A stretch of 64,000 bases of DNA, taken from a virus. This document shows positions 24,369 to 31,623 of this stretch, one piece after another. The position numbers and the translations under genes were made by a program. The notes beneath the pieces were generated by a model. The model saw nothing but the letters and a program-made list of their open reading frames with translations. It was not told the DNA's origin and searched no databases. The DNA is taken from IMG/VR virus record IMGVR_UViG_3300042307_001412, positions 1-64,000 of that record, one strand, 5' to 3'. Numbering within the stretch: the stretch's first letter is position 1; every line of letters begins with the position of its first letter.

Positions 24369-24680
24369 TTATTCGCTTTGAGCTATAACCAAACTTCCAT
24401 CGAGAATTTGCCATCCGTCTTCATGGTCATTCCAAATGATGGAGACTACCTCTTTGATTCCGTCTAGGTAATAGAAGACATCATCATCCTGAACTCCGAA
24501 GTCATCCCACTGCAGGTAGACAGGGTCTTTACTGAATGAGAGGTAGTAACTCCTTGTGTCAGAGTCATCATCCCATTGAACTAGTGCGTCCATGCCAACC
24601 AGGATTCCCTCTTTAGCAATTACATTTTTCAGGTATTCCTTCAGTAATCGGAGCGTGAGTAGTGCTTTTCTAATCATCAT
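24369..24680 (-). CDS. Hypothetical protein
   Basis: 103 residues; basic amphipathic start then acidic, aromatic-rich beta segment (WDDDSDTRSYYLSFSKDPVYLQW). ATGA overlap with 24677 gene. Unknown. Confidence 0.6.
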   Translation of the reverse strand: MMIRKALLTLRLLKEYLKNVIAKEGILVGMDALVQWDDDSDTRSYYLSFSKDPVYLQWDDFGVQDDDVFYYLDGIKEVVSIIWNDHEDGWQILDGSLVIAQSE

Positions 24681-24994
24681 GCGCTCACTACATCTATAAG
24701 TTGTACGAATGAATCCAGTGGCTCGCTTGCGTCAGGGTACGCCCTCATTGCGTCATCAAGGAACAATTGGTAAGCACCCAAGTTGTCATGAAAGTAGCGA
24801 TTCGCTCCGCCATCTCCATAATTTTCGACTCGGCAAACAGTAATCCCTTTTCTTTGAATTTCTGCAGTCCATACGATTCCTTTAGACGTTTCCATCTCGT
24901 GGATTATCTTGAAGTCGTACTGGCTAGCAATGTCGTCCACTGCTGGCTCTGTCACGAAGAGTTTTAGTGACGGTGGAAGTGTTGAATAAAGCAT
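24677..24994 (-). CDS. Hypothetical protein
   Basis: 105 residues; VWTAEIQRKGITVCRVENYGDGGANRYFHD resembles a small alpha/beta fold. AAGGAG leader of the CTAACAAGGAG type; no GATATC promoter of its own was seen, so it may be read from 25032. Unknown. Confidence 0.6.
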   Translation of the reverse strand: MLYSTLPPSLKLFVTEPAVDDIASQYDFKIIHEMETSKGIVWTAEIQRKGITVCRVENYGDGGANRYFHDNLGAYQLFLDDAMRAYPDASEPLDSFVQLIDVVSA

Positions 24995-25031
24995 GATTTC
25001 TCCTTGTTAGTAGTTGTTTGAATTCTAGTCG

Positions 25032-25550
25032 TCAGCAGATTTGAAATCCACCGCAGTTCTCTAGGAACTCTGCGAACCGCTTGACATTCTCCACATCAAA
25101 CGGGTAGGAAGTGAGCCACGATTCTTTAGTGCCGATTCCATCACAGGCATTACACCAGCCATAAGTGCGTCCAGTAAGAATCTGATTTTCAGGAGAGAGT
25201 TCTTTAGTGGGCATTCCCATTTCCACGCCTACCTCGTCATTGCGAATGCCAGTGCATTCACAGAGTTGGCACGCTTCACGGGGAAGTGAGGAACGCCACT
25301 CATTGTAAGTCTTTGCGTACTTCTCAACCGTGCCATTTTCAAGGTCTATCTTGAGTGACCAAGCCAATGATTCAGCCAATGCTTCATCTAGCCCGTCACC
25401 GTCGTTTGAGTGCCAGTACTCGCAACCGCTAGCAATGTCGTCATAGTTGTTGCAGATAAAGTCTGCCAGTGGACGCCAGTACCACACATTGTTGCGGAAG
25501 TAACTGCCCGTTTCATTCTTTGGATTTACTCCAATGACATCCATTCCCAT
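25032..25550 (-). CDS. Conserved phage protein (MGMDV family) with zinc motif
   Basis: 172 residues. MGMDVIGVNPKNETGSYFRNNVWYWRPLADFI is a widespread uncharacterised N-terminal block. A zinc-binding pair follows: CQLCEC and CNAC, similar in spacing to DnaJ-type ribbons. Function unknown. Confidence 0.65.
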   Translation of the reverse strand: MGMDVIGVNPKNETGSYFRNNVWYWRPLADFICNNYDDIASGCEYWHSNDGDGLDEALAESLAWSLKIDLENGTVEKYAKTYNEWRSSLPREACQLCECTGIRNDEVGVEMGMPTKELSPENQILTGRTYGWCNACDGIGTKESWLTSYPFDVENVKRFAEFLENCGGFQIC

Positions 25551-25585
25551 TTTCTTGCTCCTTGTTAGTAGTAGTAGGTAATGAA

Positions 25586-25615
25586 ATCTTACAGTATCAA
25601 ATATCAGATTTACAA
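25586..25615 (-). promoter_or_regulatory. GATATC promoter
   Basis: TTGTAA, ATCTGATATT spacer (18 bp), TAAGAT; leader with three CTA repeats before ATG 25550. Confidence 0.72.
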
Positions 25616-25638
25616 AATCGAGCTAGAGCCCCGGGCTT

Positions 25639-25989
25639 CTAGTCGCTGTTCGCTTCTATGTACTGACGCACCGCTTCCCGTAGGGCAAAACTTCGTTCAA
25701 TACATTTTGACATTGCTATTCGGTTCAGTTGTTCCAAGTCATTCTGCGATATCCTAAACACGCAAATTGGGTTTATTTTTCCTTGCTCTAAGTGCTCGTC
25801 GTGCGGCGGTAACAGATTGGCTTTTCGTGACGCCATTATCCGCTTGTTAGACGTAGATATAGAAACATTCATTCTCTGCGCAACATAGCGCTGTACTGGA
25901 ATGCGCTTGCTTAGTGCTTCTCTATAAAGGTCTGCAACAACCTCTAGTTCTTCGTGTGTTGTTTTTCTACCTTTATGCGTTCCTATCAT
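25639..25989 (-). CDS. DNA-binding protein: HTH plus RHH-like tail
   Basis: 116 residues. EVVADLYREALSKRIPVQRYVAQRMNVSISTSNKRI is an HTH of the type found in actinobacterial mobile elements. The tail (ICVFRISQNDLEQLNRIAMSK.IERSFALREAVRQYIE) is ribbon-helix-helix-like. Overlaps the next upstream gene by 4 nt. Confidence 0.65.
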   Translation of the reverse strand: MIGTHKGRKTTHEELEVVADLYREALSKRIPVQRYVAQRMNVSISTSNKRIMASRKANLLPPHDEHLEQGKINPICVFRISQNDLEQLNRIAMSKCIERSFALREAVRQYIEANSD

Positions 25990-26453
25990 ACGCTTGCTCC
26001 ATCAAATGGACATTGAGCAACTTCACCGAATACAGCCTCGTACAAGTTACGCCCGTCTTGCCACTCACTCCAGTCACCATCTGACGAGATAGAGACACAA
26101 GAGCCGTAGATTTCTTTCGCCCGAATAAGTATCGCCGTAACTACAGCGTCATACGGTTTCATAGCAGTCTTGCAAAAATCAAAGATTTCAGGCTCATTTT
26201 TTCTCCACTCAACTTGAGTTGGCATTGCTTTCCAAGTAAAGGTTTCGTGAGACATATCATCTATGCCATTGAGACTGAACTCGCCTTCCGTGAATTGAGG
26301 TGAAGTTCCATTCTCTCCACTCCAGTCGCCTAGTTTTATGCCAATGGTGTATGCGTGTTCGCAAATAGCCTTAGCGTCTAGTGCAAGTTTGCCGTACATA
26401 TAGGCAGACCCAGCGTTGTTTCGTGGTCGGTAGTTGTAATGCGTGTAACCCAT
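25986..26453 (-). CDS. Conserved phage protein (MGYTHY family)
   Basis: 155 residues starting MGYTHYNYRPRN, a recognisable N-terminus of an uncharacterised phage family. Aromatic-rich; no catalytic motif seen. Confidence 0.6.
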   Translation of the reverse strand: MGYTHYNYRPRNNAGSAYMYGKLALDAKAICEHAYTIGIKLGDWSGENGTSPQFTEGEFSLNGIDDMSHETFTWKAMPTQVEWRKNEPEIFDFCKTAMKPYDAVVTAILIRAKEIYGSCVSISSDGDWSEWQDGRNLYEAVFGEVAQCPFDGASV

Positions 26454-26483
26454 AGTTATTGCCTTTCGTTAGTAGGTGGTAGT

Positions 26484-26513
26484 ACCTTATCAGACCCGAT
26501 ATCAGATTTACAA
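26484..26513 (-). promoter_or_regulatory. GATATC promoter
   Basis: TTGTAA, 18-bp spacer, TAAGGT; faces ATG 26453 and overlaps the end of the 26508 gene. Confidence 0.75.
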
Positions 26514-26714
26514 TTGCTCATAAATCATCAGTTCTTCTTCATCAGAGAATGGATTTGAGTGCCGACCAATTCCAGTTACCCACATTTTTCGACCTTGCTG
26601 ACCGCTGTCACCAATTGCGTCTTGCACCTGTGCTATCGCAAGCCCCGCTGCCGCTCCATCATCAACGCCTGTTACATCAAGCGTGACCATTACTGTCACT
26701 CGGTATGTATTCAT
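26508..26714 (-). CDS. Hypothetical small protein
   Basis: 68 residues from ATG 26714, overlapping the upstream stop (TAATG). YRVTVMVTLDVTGVDDGAAAGLA suggests a small beta-alpha fold. Unknown. Confidence 0.6.
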   Translation of the reverse strand: MNTYRVTVMVTLDVTGVDDGAAAGLAIAQVQDAIGDSGQQGRKMWVTGIGRHSNPFSDEEELMIYEQL

Positions 26715-26983
26715 TAGTAAGTACTCCAATCGTAGTTGTCGTTTTTGTGTGCGATTTCCTCTGAACAAACTCCGATTACCTTTAGAGTTTCGCCGTCAAT
26801 GATACGGCTACATTTCTCGCAAAGATAAACCTGCCCGTCCCAATCTCCATAGATAGTTGGCGAGACAATCTCTCCAGTCCTTAGGCAAGAGTAAAAGCCC
26901 TCGTAGTTTGGTTGGTTGCCACATAGGCACTGGAACCAATCAGTAGTGCCACCTATGAACTCCTCAAATAGTCGGTTGCTCAT
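26714..26983 (-). CDS. Zinc-ribbon protein
   Basis: 89 residues with CLC and CEKC pairs plus extra Cys. ATGA overlap upstream. Unknown function. Confidence 0.6.
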   Translation of the reverse strand: MSNRLFEEFIGGTTDWFQCLCGNQPNYEGFYSCLRTGEIVSPTIYGDWDGQVYLCEKCSRIIDGETLKVIGVCSEEIAHKNDNYDWSTY

Positions 26984-27228
26984 TTGTCCACTCTCCCGTC
27001 CATAATCATTGCGTAGCGGATTAGTTCCTCAACCAATTCCACACACTCCCAATCGTTCGCCTCTTGCCCGTCAATATCTTTCACGGCGAGAATACCGTCA
27101 AGGACAAACCCTGCATAGCCGTCCTGCATTTCGCTGGTTGGTTCCGCATTTGGGTCACTGGCGAGATTATAGAAAGGTTGTAGGTATCTGTCGTGCCACT
27201 CTTGCGCTGTTATCTTGTCTGTTTCCAT
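26980..27228 (-). CDS. Hypothetical protein, probably leaderless
   Basis: 82 residues from ATG 27228. The -10 box TATGAT ends 7 nt upstream, so transcription should begin at or next to the A of the ATG. No Shine-Dalgarno is present. Helical acidic protein, function unknown; heads a three-gene unit. Confidence 0.6.
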   Translation of the reverse strand: METDKITAQEWHDRYLQPFYNLASDPNAEPTSEMQDGYAGFVLDGILAVKDIDGQEANDWECVELVEELIRYAMIMDGRVDK

Positions 27229-27235
27229 AAGTACC

Positions 27236-27265
27236 ATCATAGGGAACCCGATATCAGATTTACAA
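27236..27265 (-). promoter_or_regulatory. GATATC promoter, leaderless output
   Basis: TTGTAA, 18-bp spacer, TATGAT; 7 nt to ATG 27228. Confidence 0.75.
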
Positions 27266-27273
27266 ACCACCTC

Positions 27274-27287
27274 TTCCGCCACCGTCA
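27274..27287 (-). promoter_or_regulatory. TTGACGGTGGCGGAA motif
   Basis: Upstream of the 27236 promoter, same strand. Confidence 0.45.
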
Positions 27288-27367
27288 AGATAATAAGGGT
27301 GGGTAGGTAGTCGTTTTTTTGCAGAGCGATTTATTTATTTTTTGCGATTTTTTTTATTTTTCTGGAT

Positions 27368-27407
27368 AGCCCCGCAGCACATTCTGGGCCGTACTGAGGC
27401 CGGGGCT
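27368..27407 (-). terminator. AGCCCCG-type terminator
   Basis: AGCCCCG and CGGGGCT arms just past the 27424 gene; followed by a long T-rich stretch. Confidence 0.65.
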
Positions 27408-27423
27408 CCTGGTGGAAAATAGC

Positions 27424-27645
27424 TCACTCCCTCACCAATGGAGTTGCCCATCGGTCTTCGCTGTCGTAAAAACATGTATTGCAGACGAGACTATCTATGT
27501 CGTCATCCCAGACTGGCTCACTCCCGAAGGAACGCACGGACATCTCCATTCCGCATGAGTCGCAATTACCACCGTCACCACGAATATGCACCGCTCCATG
27601 CACTAGTGGTAGTGCGTTTATTTTTGCGATATATGCCTCGCTCAT
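27424..27645 (-). CDS. Zinc-ribbon protein
   Basis: 73 residues from ATG 27645 (GGGAG upstream). CDSC and CNTC pairs; GNCDSCGMEMSVR resembles a treble-clef or ribbon. Unknown function. Confidence 0.6.
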   Translation of the reverse strand: MSEAYIAKINALPLVHGAVHIRGDGGNCDSCGMEMSVRSFGSEPVWDDDIDSLVCNTCFYDSEDRWATPLVRE

Positions 27646-27650
27646 GTCGT

Positions 27651-27920
27651 TCACTCCCACGCCCTATTGAGCAGTATGCCTGCGAACGGATTGGGATATC
27701 GCACTTCGTCATTGAGCCAACGCTCGCTATCGGAGTGTTGAGTCTCGCAGTCACGGAATGTCTTAGTAGCGAACGCCTTACCGTCCTTCATGAGGCGAAC
27801 TAGCAACTTGCCAGTGCCGTCTTCCCATAGGTCCAGTTGGTAGGTAGCGTCAATGCCGCCGAACGGGTCAGTTTGTTCACCGAATACGGAGAGTTTGTGA
27901 GTCATTACTGCAGTGCTCAT
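27651..27920 (-). CDS. Hypothetical protein
   Basis: 89 residues from ATG 27920 (TAATG overlap). Alternating beta pattern (YQLDLWEDGTGKLLVRLMKDGKAFATKTF). Unknown. Confidence 0.6.
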   Translation of the reverse strand: MSTAVMTHKLSVFGEQTDPFGGIDATYQLDLWEDGTGKLLVRLMKDGKAFATKTFRDCETQHSDSERWLNDEVRYPNPFAGILLNRAWE

Positions 27921-28210
27921 TACTTGCCACCTCTTTCGGAGTAGCAAGCAACGGCTTCGGTCAGTGTGGTGCAGTAGTCACCGCTATAACGCTCCCAGCC
28001 ACTAGGGCGAGCCACAACGGTCCATACGGCGAACTTGTGGAATGGGTTGCTTGGGTTATAGCAGACGGTAATCCACGAGGCGTATGAGTCGTCAATTTCA
28101 CGGTCATTCTTTTTCGTAAGTGCCAAAACAATTATGTCATTGGCAATTACTTCACCAAGTTTTAGTTCAGCGAATGTCAGGTCCACTGAATTGTCGGTTA
28201 GTAGGTACAA
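27920..28210 (-). CDS. Hypothetical protein, TTG start
   Basis: 96 residues. An ATG at 28330 is excluded because the promoter lies inside that reading; the first start after it with GAAAGGAAA at correct spacing is TTG 28210. SYASWITVCYNPSNPFHKFAVWTV. Unknown. Confidence 0.6.
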   Translation of the reverse strand: MYLLTDNSVDLTFAELKLGEVIANDIIVLALTKKNDREIDDSYASWITVCYNPSNPFHKFAVWTVVARPSGWERYSGDYCTTLTEAVACYSERGGK

Positions 28211-28239
28211 GGTATTTCCTTTCGTAGTAGTTGAGATAG

Positions 28240-28269
28240 ACACTACACGAGCCGATATCAGATTTACAA
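28240..28269 (-). promoter_or_regulatory. GATATC promoter
   Basis: TTGTAA, 18-bp spacer, TAGTGT; leader CAACTACTACGAAAGGAAA. Confidence 0.75.
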
Positions 28270-28279
28270 AATTGTTAGG

Positions 28280-28318
28280 AGCCCCGCTGGGTAGGTAGTC
28301 AGGCATCGAGGCGGGGCT
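28280..28318 (-). terminator. AGCCCCG-type terminator
   Basis: AGCCCCGC and GCGGGGCT; its T-run lies against the -35 of the 28240 promoter. Confidence 0.7.
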
Positions 28319-28333
28319 TTTCACGCGCATAAG

Positions 28334-28369
28334 GAAGCCCTGCCCACCAGTTACGGCAGGCAGGGCTTC
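28334..28369 (-). terminator. Second terminator hairpin
   Basis: GAAGCCCTGCC pairs with GGCAGGGCTTC; first of two hairpins after the 28401 gene. Confidence 0.65.
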
Positions 28370-28400
28370 GGTTGTTCGTAGGGGTGAAAGGGGTAAAGCC

Positions 28401-28838
28401 CTAGAACAAGCCCATTATTGCGTCAGCGAGTGCGCCACGAGCATTACCGTCATCGGTAATCGTTTCGTCAGGTGTGTCCGAGAAGCGCATAACGCTAGCC
28501 CAACCGTCTTTGCCAGCAAACACCATTAGGCGTACACGCCTGCGCTGTGGGTGCTGTGAAGGTGCTACCTCGTTTTCAGGGTCATCGCTTTCGGTGATAG
28601 GTGAAGCCCAACCACAAGTGACGAGGGCAACATAATCGCTCACCTTCGCTACTGCTCGGCTGTCATCGCTGTCAAGTAGGTCGTACACATCGCCGTGTTC
28701 GCCTGCCAAGACCATAGCCACGCCTTCATCGGTTTCGTTGATAGCAAAGAACAATGCCGTTTTCAGGTCAAAGCCCCCCTCTAATTGCTCGGAGATAAGC
28801 CTCTCGGCAAACTCCGCTTTATCCAGTACATCGCTCAT
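28401..28838 (-). CDS. Hypothetical protein
   Basis: 145 residues from ATG 28838 (GAAAGGAAC); longer readings run through the promoter. Acidic alpha/beta protein ending ARGALADAIMGLF. Unknown; single-gene cassette. Confidence 0.62.
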   Translation of the reverse strand: MSDVLDKAEFAERLISEQLEGGFDLKTALFFAINETDEGVAMVLAGEHGDVYDLLDSDDSRAVAKVSDYVALVTCGWASPITESDDPENEVAPSQHPQRRRVRLMVFAGKDGWASVMRFSDTPDETITDDGNARGALADAIMGLF

Positions 28839-28881
28839 CGGTAGTTCCTTTCGGTAGTAGTTGATTAGATAAGCACTACTC

Positions 28882-28911
28882 ACCTTAGCCAGCCCGATAT
28901 CAGATTTACAA
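28882..28911 (-). promoter_or_regulatory. GATATC promoter
   Basis: TTGTAA, 18-bp spacer, TAAGGT; drives 28838 gene. Confidence 0.75.
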
Positions 28912-28932
28912 AACACGGGTAGCCGATATGAG

Positions 28933-28991
28933 AGCCCCGCTGGGCTAATCTCTTTGGGTGAACGAACTAGAGCAAGCAAGAAGCCGGGGCT
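28933..28991 (-). terminator. AGCCCCG-type hairpin with long loop
   Basis: AGCCCCG and CCGGGGCT arms 43 nt apart, upstream of the 28882 promoter. Confidence 0.5.
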
Positions 28992-29116
28992 TATCAAAAA
29001 GAATTGCCGAGTTCGATATCGAGTTGTACAACCTTTGGATACAGATAAGAGCCGTAGAGGAAAGTAACGCCGAGTTCACTGCCGACAATTTGCGCAAAAG
29101 TTTCAGGGTAATAACA

Positions 29117-29152
29117 AAAGAGGGCTAGAGATTTCTCTCTAACCCTCTTTCG
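29117..29152 (-). terminator. Intrinsic terminator of the 29167 gene
   Basis: AGAGGGTTAGAGA pairs with TCTCTAGCCCTCT on the minus strand around GAAA, followed by TTTTGTTATT. Confidence 0.8.
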
Positions 29153-29166
29153 GTAGGTGGATAGGA

Positions 29167-29565
29167 CTAGACCGCTTCGGCGGTTTCGGTTACTGCGCCT
29201 TTAGCAAGGTCACGGACAACGATACGAGTGTAAGCCGATGGCTTCACACACGCAGTTTCCACTTCCTCACTGATATCGCCAGCCTTACGAGCCTTATCAA
29301 ACTCCTTGACCTCAACGGCAGTCTTGGTGACTGCGCTGAAAATCTTGGCATTGACAAGTTCCGAAAGTGTTGCGACATCAAAGTTGCGACGAATTGCCTC
29401 AACAAGTTGTACGCACTTGTCGTTCACTTCCCAAGAGTTCACGCCTGCTTCGGCGTACGCTTCTGAAAGCAATTCCTTCGCAACTGCGACGGCTTTCTCG
29501 GCAGAGGCGAGAGCCTCAACGGCACTCACATACTGACGAGCAACGGCAGAAAGTTGCTTGGACAT
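29167..29565 (-). CDS. Hypothetical helical protein
   Basis: 132 residues from ATG 29565 (GGGGG upstream). Ala-rich amphipathic helices (VSAVEALASAEKAVAVAKELLSEAYAE), like a small coiled-coil structural or scaffold protein. Unknown; single-gene cassette. Confidence 0.62.
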   Translation of the reverse strand: MSKQLSAVARQYVSAVEALASAEKAVAVAKELLSEAYAEAGVNSWEVNDKCVQLVEAIRRNFDVATLSELVNAKIFSAVTKTAVEVKEFDKARKAGDISEEVETACVKPSAYTRIVVRDLAKGAVTETAEAV

Positions 29566-29605
29566 ATTTTGTTCACCCCCTTCGGTGTCTGTAGTAGGTA
29601 GTACC

Positions 29606-29635
29606 ACTATATACCACCCGATATCAGATTTACAA
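29606..29635 (-). promoter_or_regulatory. GATATC promoter
   Basis: TTGTAA, 18-bp spacer, TATAGT; faces ATG 29565. Confidence 0.75.
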
Positions 29636-29655
29636 AATCGCTTGACGAAGTACAG

Positions 29656-29694
29656 AGCCCCGTCTTTGCCTTTGTTTGGTTGGTTTGCGGGGCT
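29656..29694 (-). terminator. AGCCCCG-type terminator
   Basis: AGCCCCG and CGGGGCT arms; second hairpin of a pair with 29712. Confidence 0.6.
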
Positions 29695-29711
29695 TTTGGG
29701 CGCACGAAAAA

Positions 29712-29742
29712 AAAGAGGGGCAGGTTTCCCCACCCCTCTCTC
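29712..29742 (-). terminator. Terminator hairpin of the 29764 gene
   Basis: AGAGGGG and CCCCTCT, then a T-run (TTTTTTTT) on the minus strand. Confidence 0.75.
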
Positions 29743-29763
29743 CTTTTCGGTAGCCAGTTGTGA

Positions 29764-30186
29764 CTAGAGGTACTCCGACACCGACTTGAGAGTAGATGCG
29801 CTCACATACTCTTGGTCAGTCATCTTGAGGACACGGATTGCCTGCTTGATTTCGTCAGTCTCGCGCTCGTACCTGTGTTCAGGGTATGTATCAACCTGTG
29901 TAGGTTCGGTTGGGAGTGCTGACTTTGGCAACTCCATAGTGACGCTGAACTCCACCGTCTTGCTCTTGGAGTTGCTGGAATACCAACGCTGACGGCTTGC
30001 GTCAGTTATCACGCCCTTGCTCTTGACGAGTTTGAGGATAGCCAAGTTGTAGGCTTCCTTTTCCTTCTCAAAACGGGCTTCCTCTTTTTCTTGATTGGCG
30101 AAACGCTGTTGGCGCTCTACCAATGCTTTCTCTAGTGATGAGATGAGAGTACCCACCTTCACCTTGACGGATATTGACTTACTCAT
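29764..30186 (-). CDS. Hypothetical protein
   Basis: 140 residues. SVKVKVGTLISSLEKALVERQQRFANQEKEEARFEKEKEAYN is a charged coiled coil; the rest is beta-rich and ends with a short helix. Unknown; single-gene cassette. Confidence 0.62.
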   Translation of the reverse strand: MSKSISVKVKVGTLISSLEKALVERQQRFANQEKEEARFEKEKEAYNLAILKLVKSKGVITDASRQRWYSSNSKSKTVEFSVTMELPKSALPTEPTQVDTYPEHRYERETDEIKQAIRVLKMTDQEYVSASTLKSVSEYL

Positions 30187-30226
30187 TATGCCCTGCCTTT
30201 CGTAGTAGTTGATTGGGGCAGTAACG

Positions 30227-30256
30227 ACATTACAACACCCGATATCAGATTTACAA
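30227..30256 (-). promoter_or_regulatory. GATATC promoter
   Basis: TTGTAA, 18-bp spacer, TAATGT; faces ATG 30186. Confidence 0.75.
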
Positions 30257-30262
30257 AGTGCT

Positions 30263-30276
30263 TTCCGCCACCGTCA
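30263..30276 (-). promoter_or_regulatory. ATGACGGTGGCGGAA motif
   Basis: Next to the -35 of the 30227 promoter. Confidence 0.45.
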
Positions 30277-30343
30277 TCTAAACACCGATACTTGACAAGC
30301 CCTCTCACACCTGCTAGCGCACCAACTTTTTTCGGCTGGTTGG

Positions 30344-30359
30344 GCGAACATATGTTCGG
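30344..30359. promoter_or_regulatory. SOS-box-like palindrome
   Basis: GCGAACATATGTTCGG; GAAC-N4-GTTC core, between a terminator and the 30227 promoter. Confidence 0.55.
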
Positions 30360-30361
30360 TG

Positions 30362-30393
30362 AGCCCCGGTGGGTCAGCCCGCACGGCGGGGCT
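30362..30393 (-). terminator. AGCCCCG-type terminator
   Basis: AGCCCCG and CGGGGCT arms downstream of the 30449 gene. Confidence 0.6.
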
Positions 30394-30448
30394 TATTCAT
30401 AAAAAATGGCAGAGAGCTCGAAGCCCCCTGCCTAATTTTTATCGAGTG

Positions 30449-30853
30449 TCAGTCTCTCCACTCCGTGACCACTGGCGTCAAGTCCATGCTCTCTCTGCTG
30501 TTGTTTATCATGGTGCCCAACTCCAAGTCATGTGAAGCCTCTAGAGCCATGTTGGCAAAGTGTTCTGTCATGAAGTCGCTCGGAACGTCAGTGTCATAGC
30601 CTTCATCGTCAGCGATACCGACCAGCACAGCGTCACCAGCGAGAACCCTGCGGAACAACAAAGACGTGATGTTGTTTGTCGGCAGGTCAATGAGCAAGCC
30701 TTCGTCATGTACGTAGGCAGTAACGCCCATTTCCCAATCGTTCACACAGTCAAACCAGCCACCAACTAATTCGTGAATGACGGTATGCGCACCGTCACGT
30801 GGAATGTCAATAGCGGTTACTTCACCGCTTGTTTTCACGAGTACTGCTTTCAT
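30449..30853 (-). CDS. DUF3846-like protein
   Basis: 134 residues. VTAYVHDEGLLIDLPTNNITSLL and LAGDAVLVGIADDEGYDTDVP match DUF3846, a small phage/plasmid domain of unknown function. GAGGGAAAA ribosome site. Confidence 0.7.
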   Translation of the reverse strand: MKAVLVKTSGEVTAIDIPRDGAHTVIHELVGGWFDCVNDWEMGVTAYVHDEGLLIDLPTNNITSLLFRRVLAGDAVLVGIADDEGYDTDVPSDFMTEHFANMALEASHDLELGTMINNSRESMDLTPVVTEWRD

Positions 30854-30882
30854 TTTTTCCCTCTTTCGTAGTAGTTGATTAG

Positions 30883-30912
30883 AGATTACAGGAATAGATA
30901 TCAGATTTACAA
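30883..30912 (-). promoter_or_regulatory. GATATC promoter
   Basis: TTGTAA, 18-bp spacer, TAATCT; faces ATG 30853. Confidence 0.75.
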
Positions 30913-30922
30913 AACAATTTGA

Positions 30923-31087
30923 TTAGTGAACTAAATTACTTTCGGGAACGATTGCGAGTGGGTCAAACTTTCCTGAACCACTTACACGAACCAAGTAACG
31001 CAGGTGATTGTCGTAACCAACAACCACTCCACTGATGATGTTCCCGTGATTGTCACGGTACGCCACCTGCGAACCCTCGTCTTTCAT
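30923..31087 (-). CDS. Small SH3/KOW-like protein (54 aa)
   Basis: ATG 31087 follows GAAAGGGG. VAYRDNHGNIISGVVVGYDNHLRYLVRV has the turn-strand pattern of a tiny SH3-like barrel. Unknown. Confidence 0.6.
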   Translation of the reverse strand: MKDEGSQVAYRDNHGNIISGVVVGYDNHLRYLVRVSGSGKFDPLAIVPESNLVH

Positions 31088-31113
31088 AAGCACCCCTTTC
31101 GTTGAGTAGTAGT

Positions 31114-31143
31114 ACCTTACAGGAACCGATATCAGATTTACAA
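31114..31143 (-). promoter_or_regulatory. GATATC promoter
   Basis: TTGTAA, 18-bp spacer, TAAGGT; drives the 31087 gene. Confidence 0.75.
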
Positions 31144-31151
31144 AAATACAT

Positions 31152-31189
31152 AGCCCCGCTAGCTTTGCGACAGGTTGTACAGCGGGGCT
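31152..31189 (-). terminator. AGCCCCG terminator fused to promoter
   Basis: AGCCCCGCT and AGCGGGGCT, followed on the minus strand by ATGTATTTTTGTAA, so its T-run is also the -35 of the 31114 promoter. Confidence 0.75.
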
Positions 31190-31269
31190 TTCATAGCGGC
31201 AAATAGATTGCGCTGCGCACCCATTACTAGAAGTGGGTTCTGTTGCCAAGCCCCACTCGGCTCCGTTTG

Positions 31270-31506
31270 TTAGACAGTGATGGTTCCACCTTCCCAAATG
31301 CCTCGGGTGCGGTGTCCTACCAGTGGATACTCATAGTTGAGGTATCCAAGTGGGTAGTCCGCAGCGAAGCGATTTGTTGCGATGACGGTCGCCATGTCAA
31401 TGCCACAGCGCTCCAAGTCACGCACAAAGGACAGAATCAGGTGTGTGTAAACCACACGCTGACGAATCATCTGTCCATCGTGGAACTGAAGAATGCTCTT
31501 TTTCAT
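31270..31506 (-). CDS. Hypothetical protein
   Basis: 78 residues from ATG 31506 (GGGGG 7 nt upstream; a GTG two codons earlier overlaps the ribosome site). Tyr/His-rich, ends WEGGTITV. Unknown. Confidence 0.6.
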   Translation of the reverse strand: MKKSILQFHDGQMIRQRVVYTHLILSFVRDLERCGIDMATVIATNRFAADYPLGYLNYEYPLVGHRTRGIWEGGTITV

Positions 31507-31558
31507 ATTCACCCCCTTTCAAAGAAGTGTGGTTCGAGCGGTTCTCGAACGCAGTAGC

Positions 31559-31588
31559 ACCTTAGTAAACCCGATATCAGATTTACAA
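31559..31588 (-). promoter_or_regulatory. GATATC promoter
   Basis: TTGTAA, 18-bp spacer, TAAGGT; faces ATG 31506. Confidence 0.75.
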
Positions 31589-31623
31589 AACAGCAAGGGC
31601 GCAAATAAGCCCCGGCACAACTC

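Noticed and set aside
27300-27360. Runs such as TTTTTTGATTTTTTTG (also near 14885, 20034 and 20951)
   Set aside because: AT-rich low-complexity tracts with no consistent position relative to hairpins or promoters.
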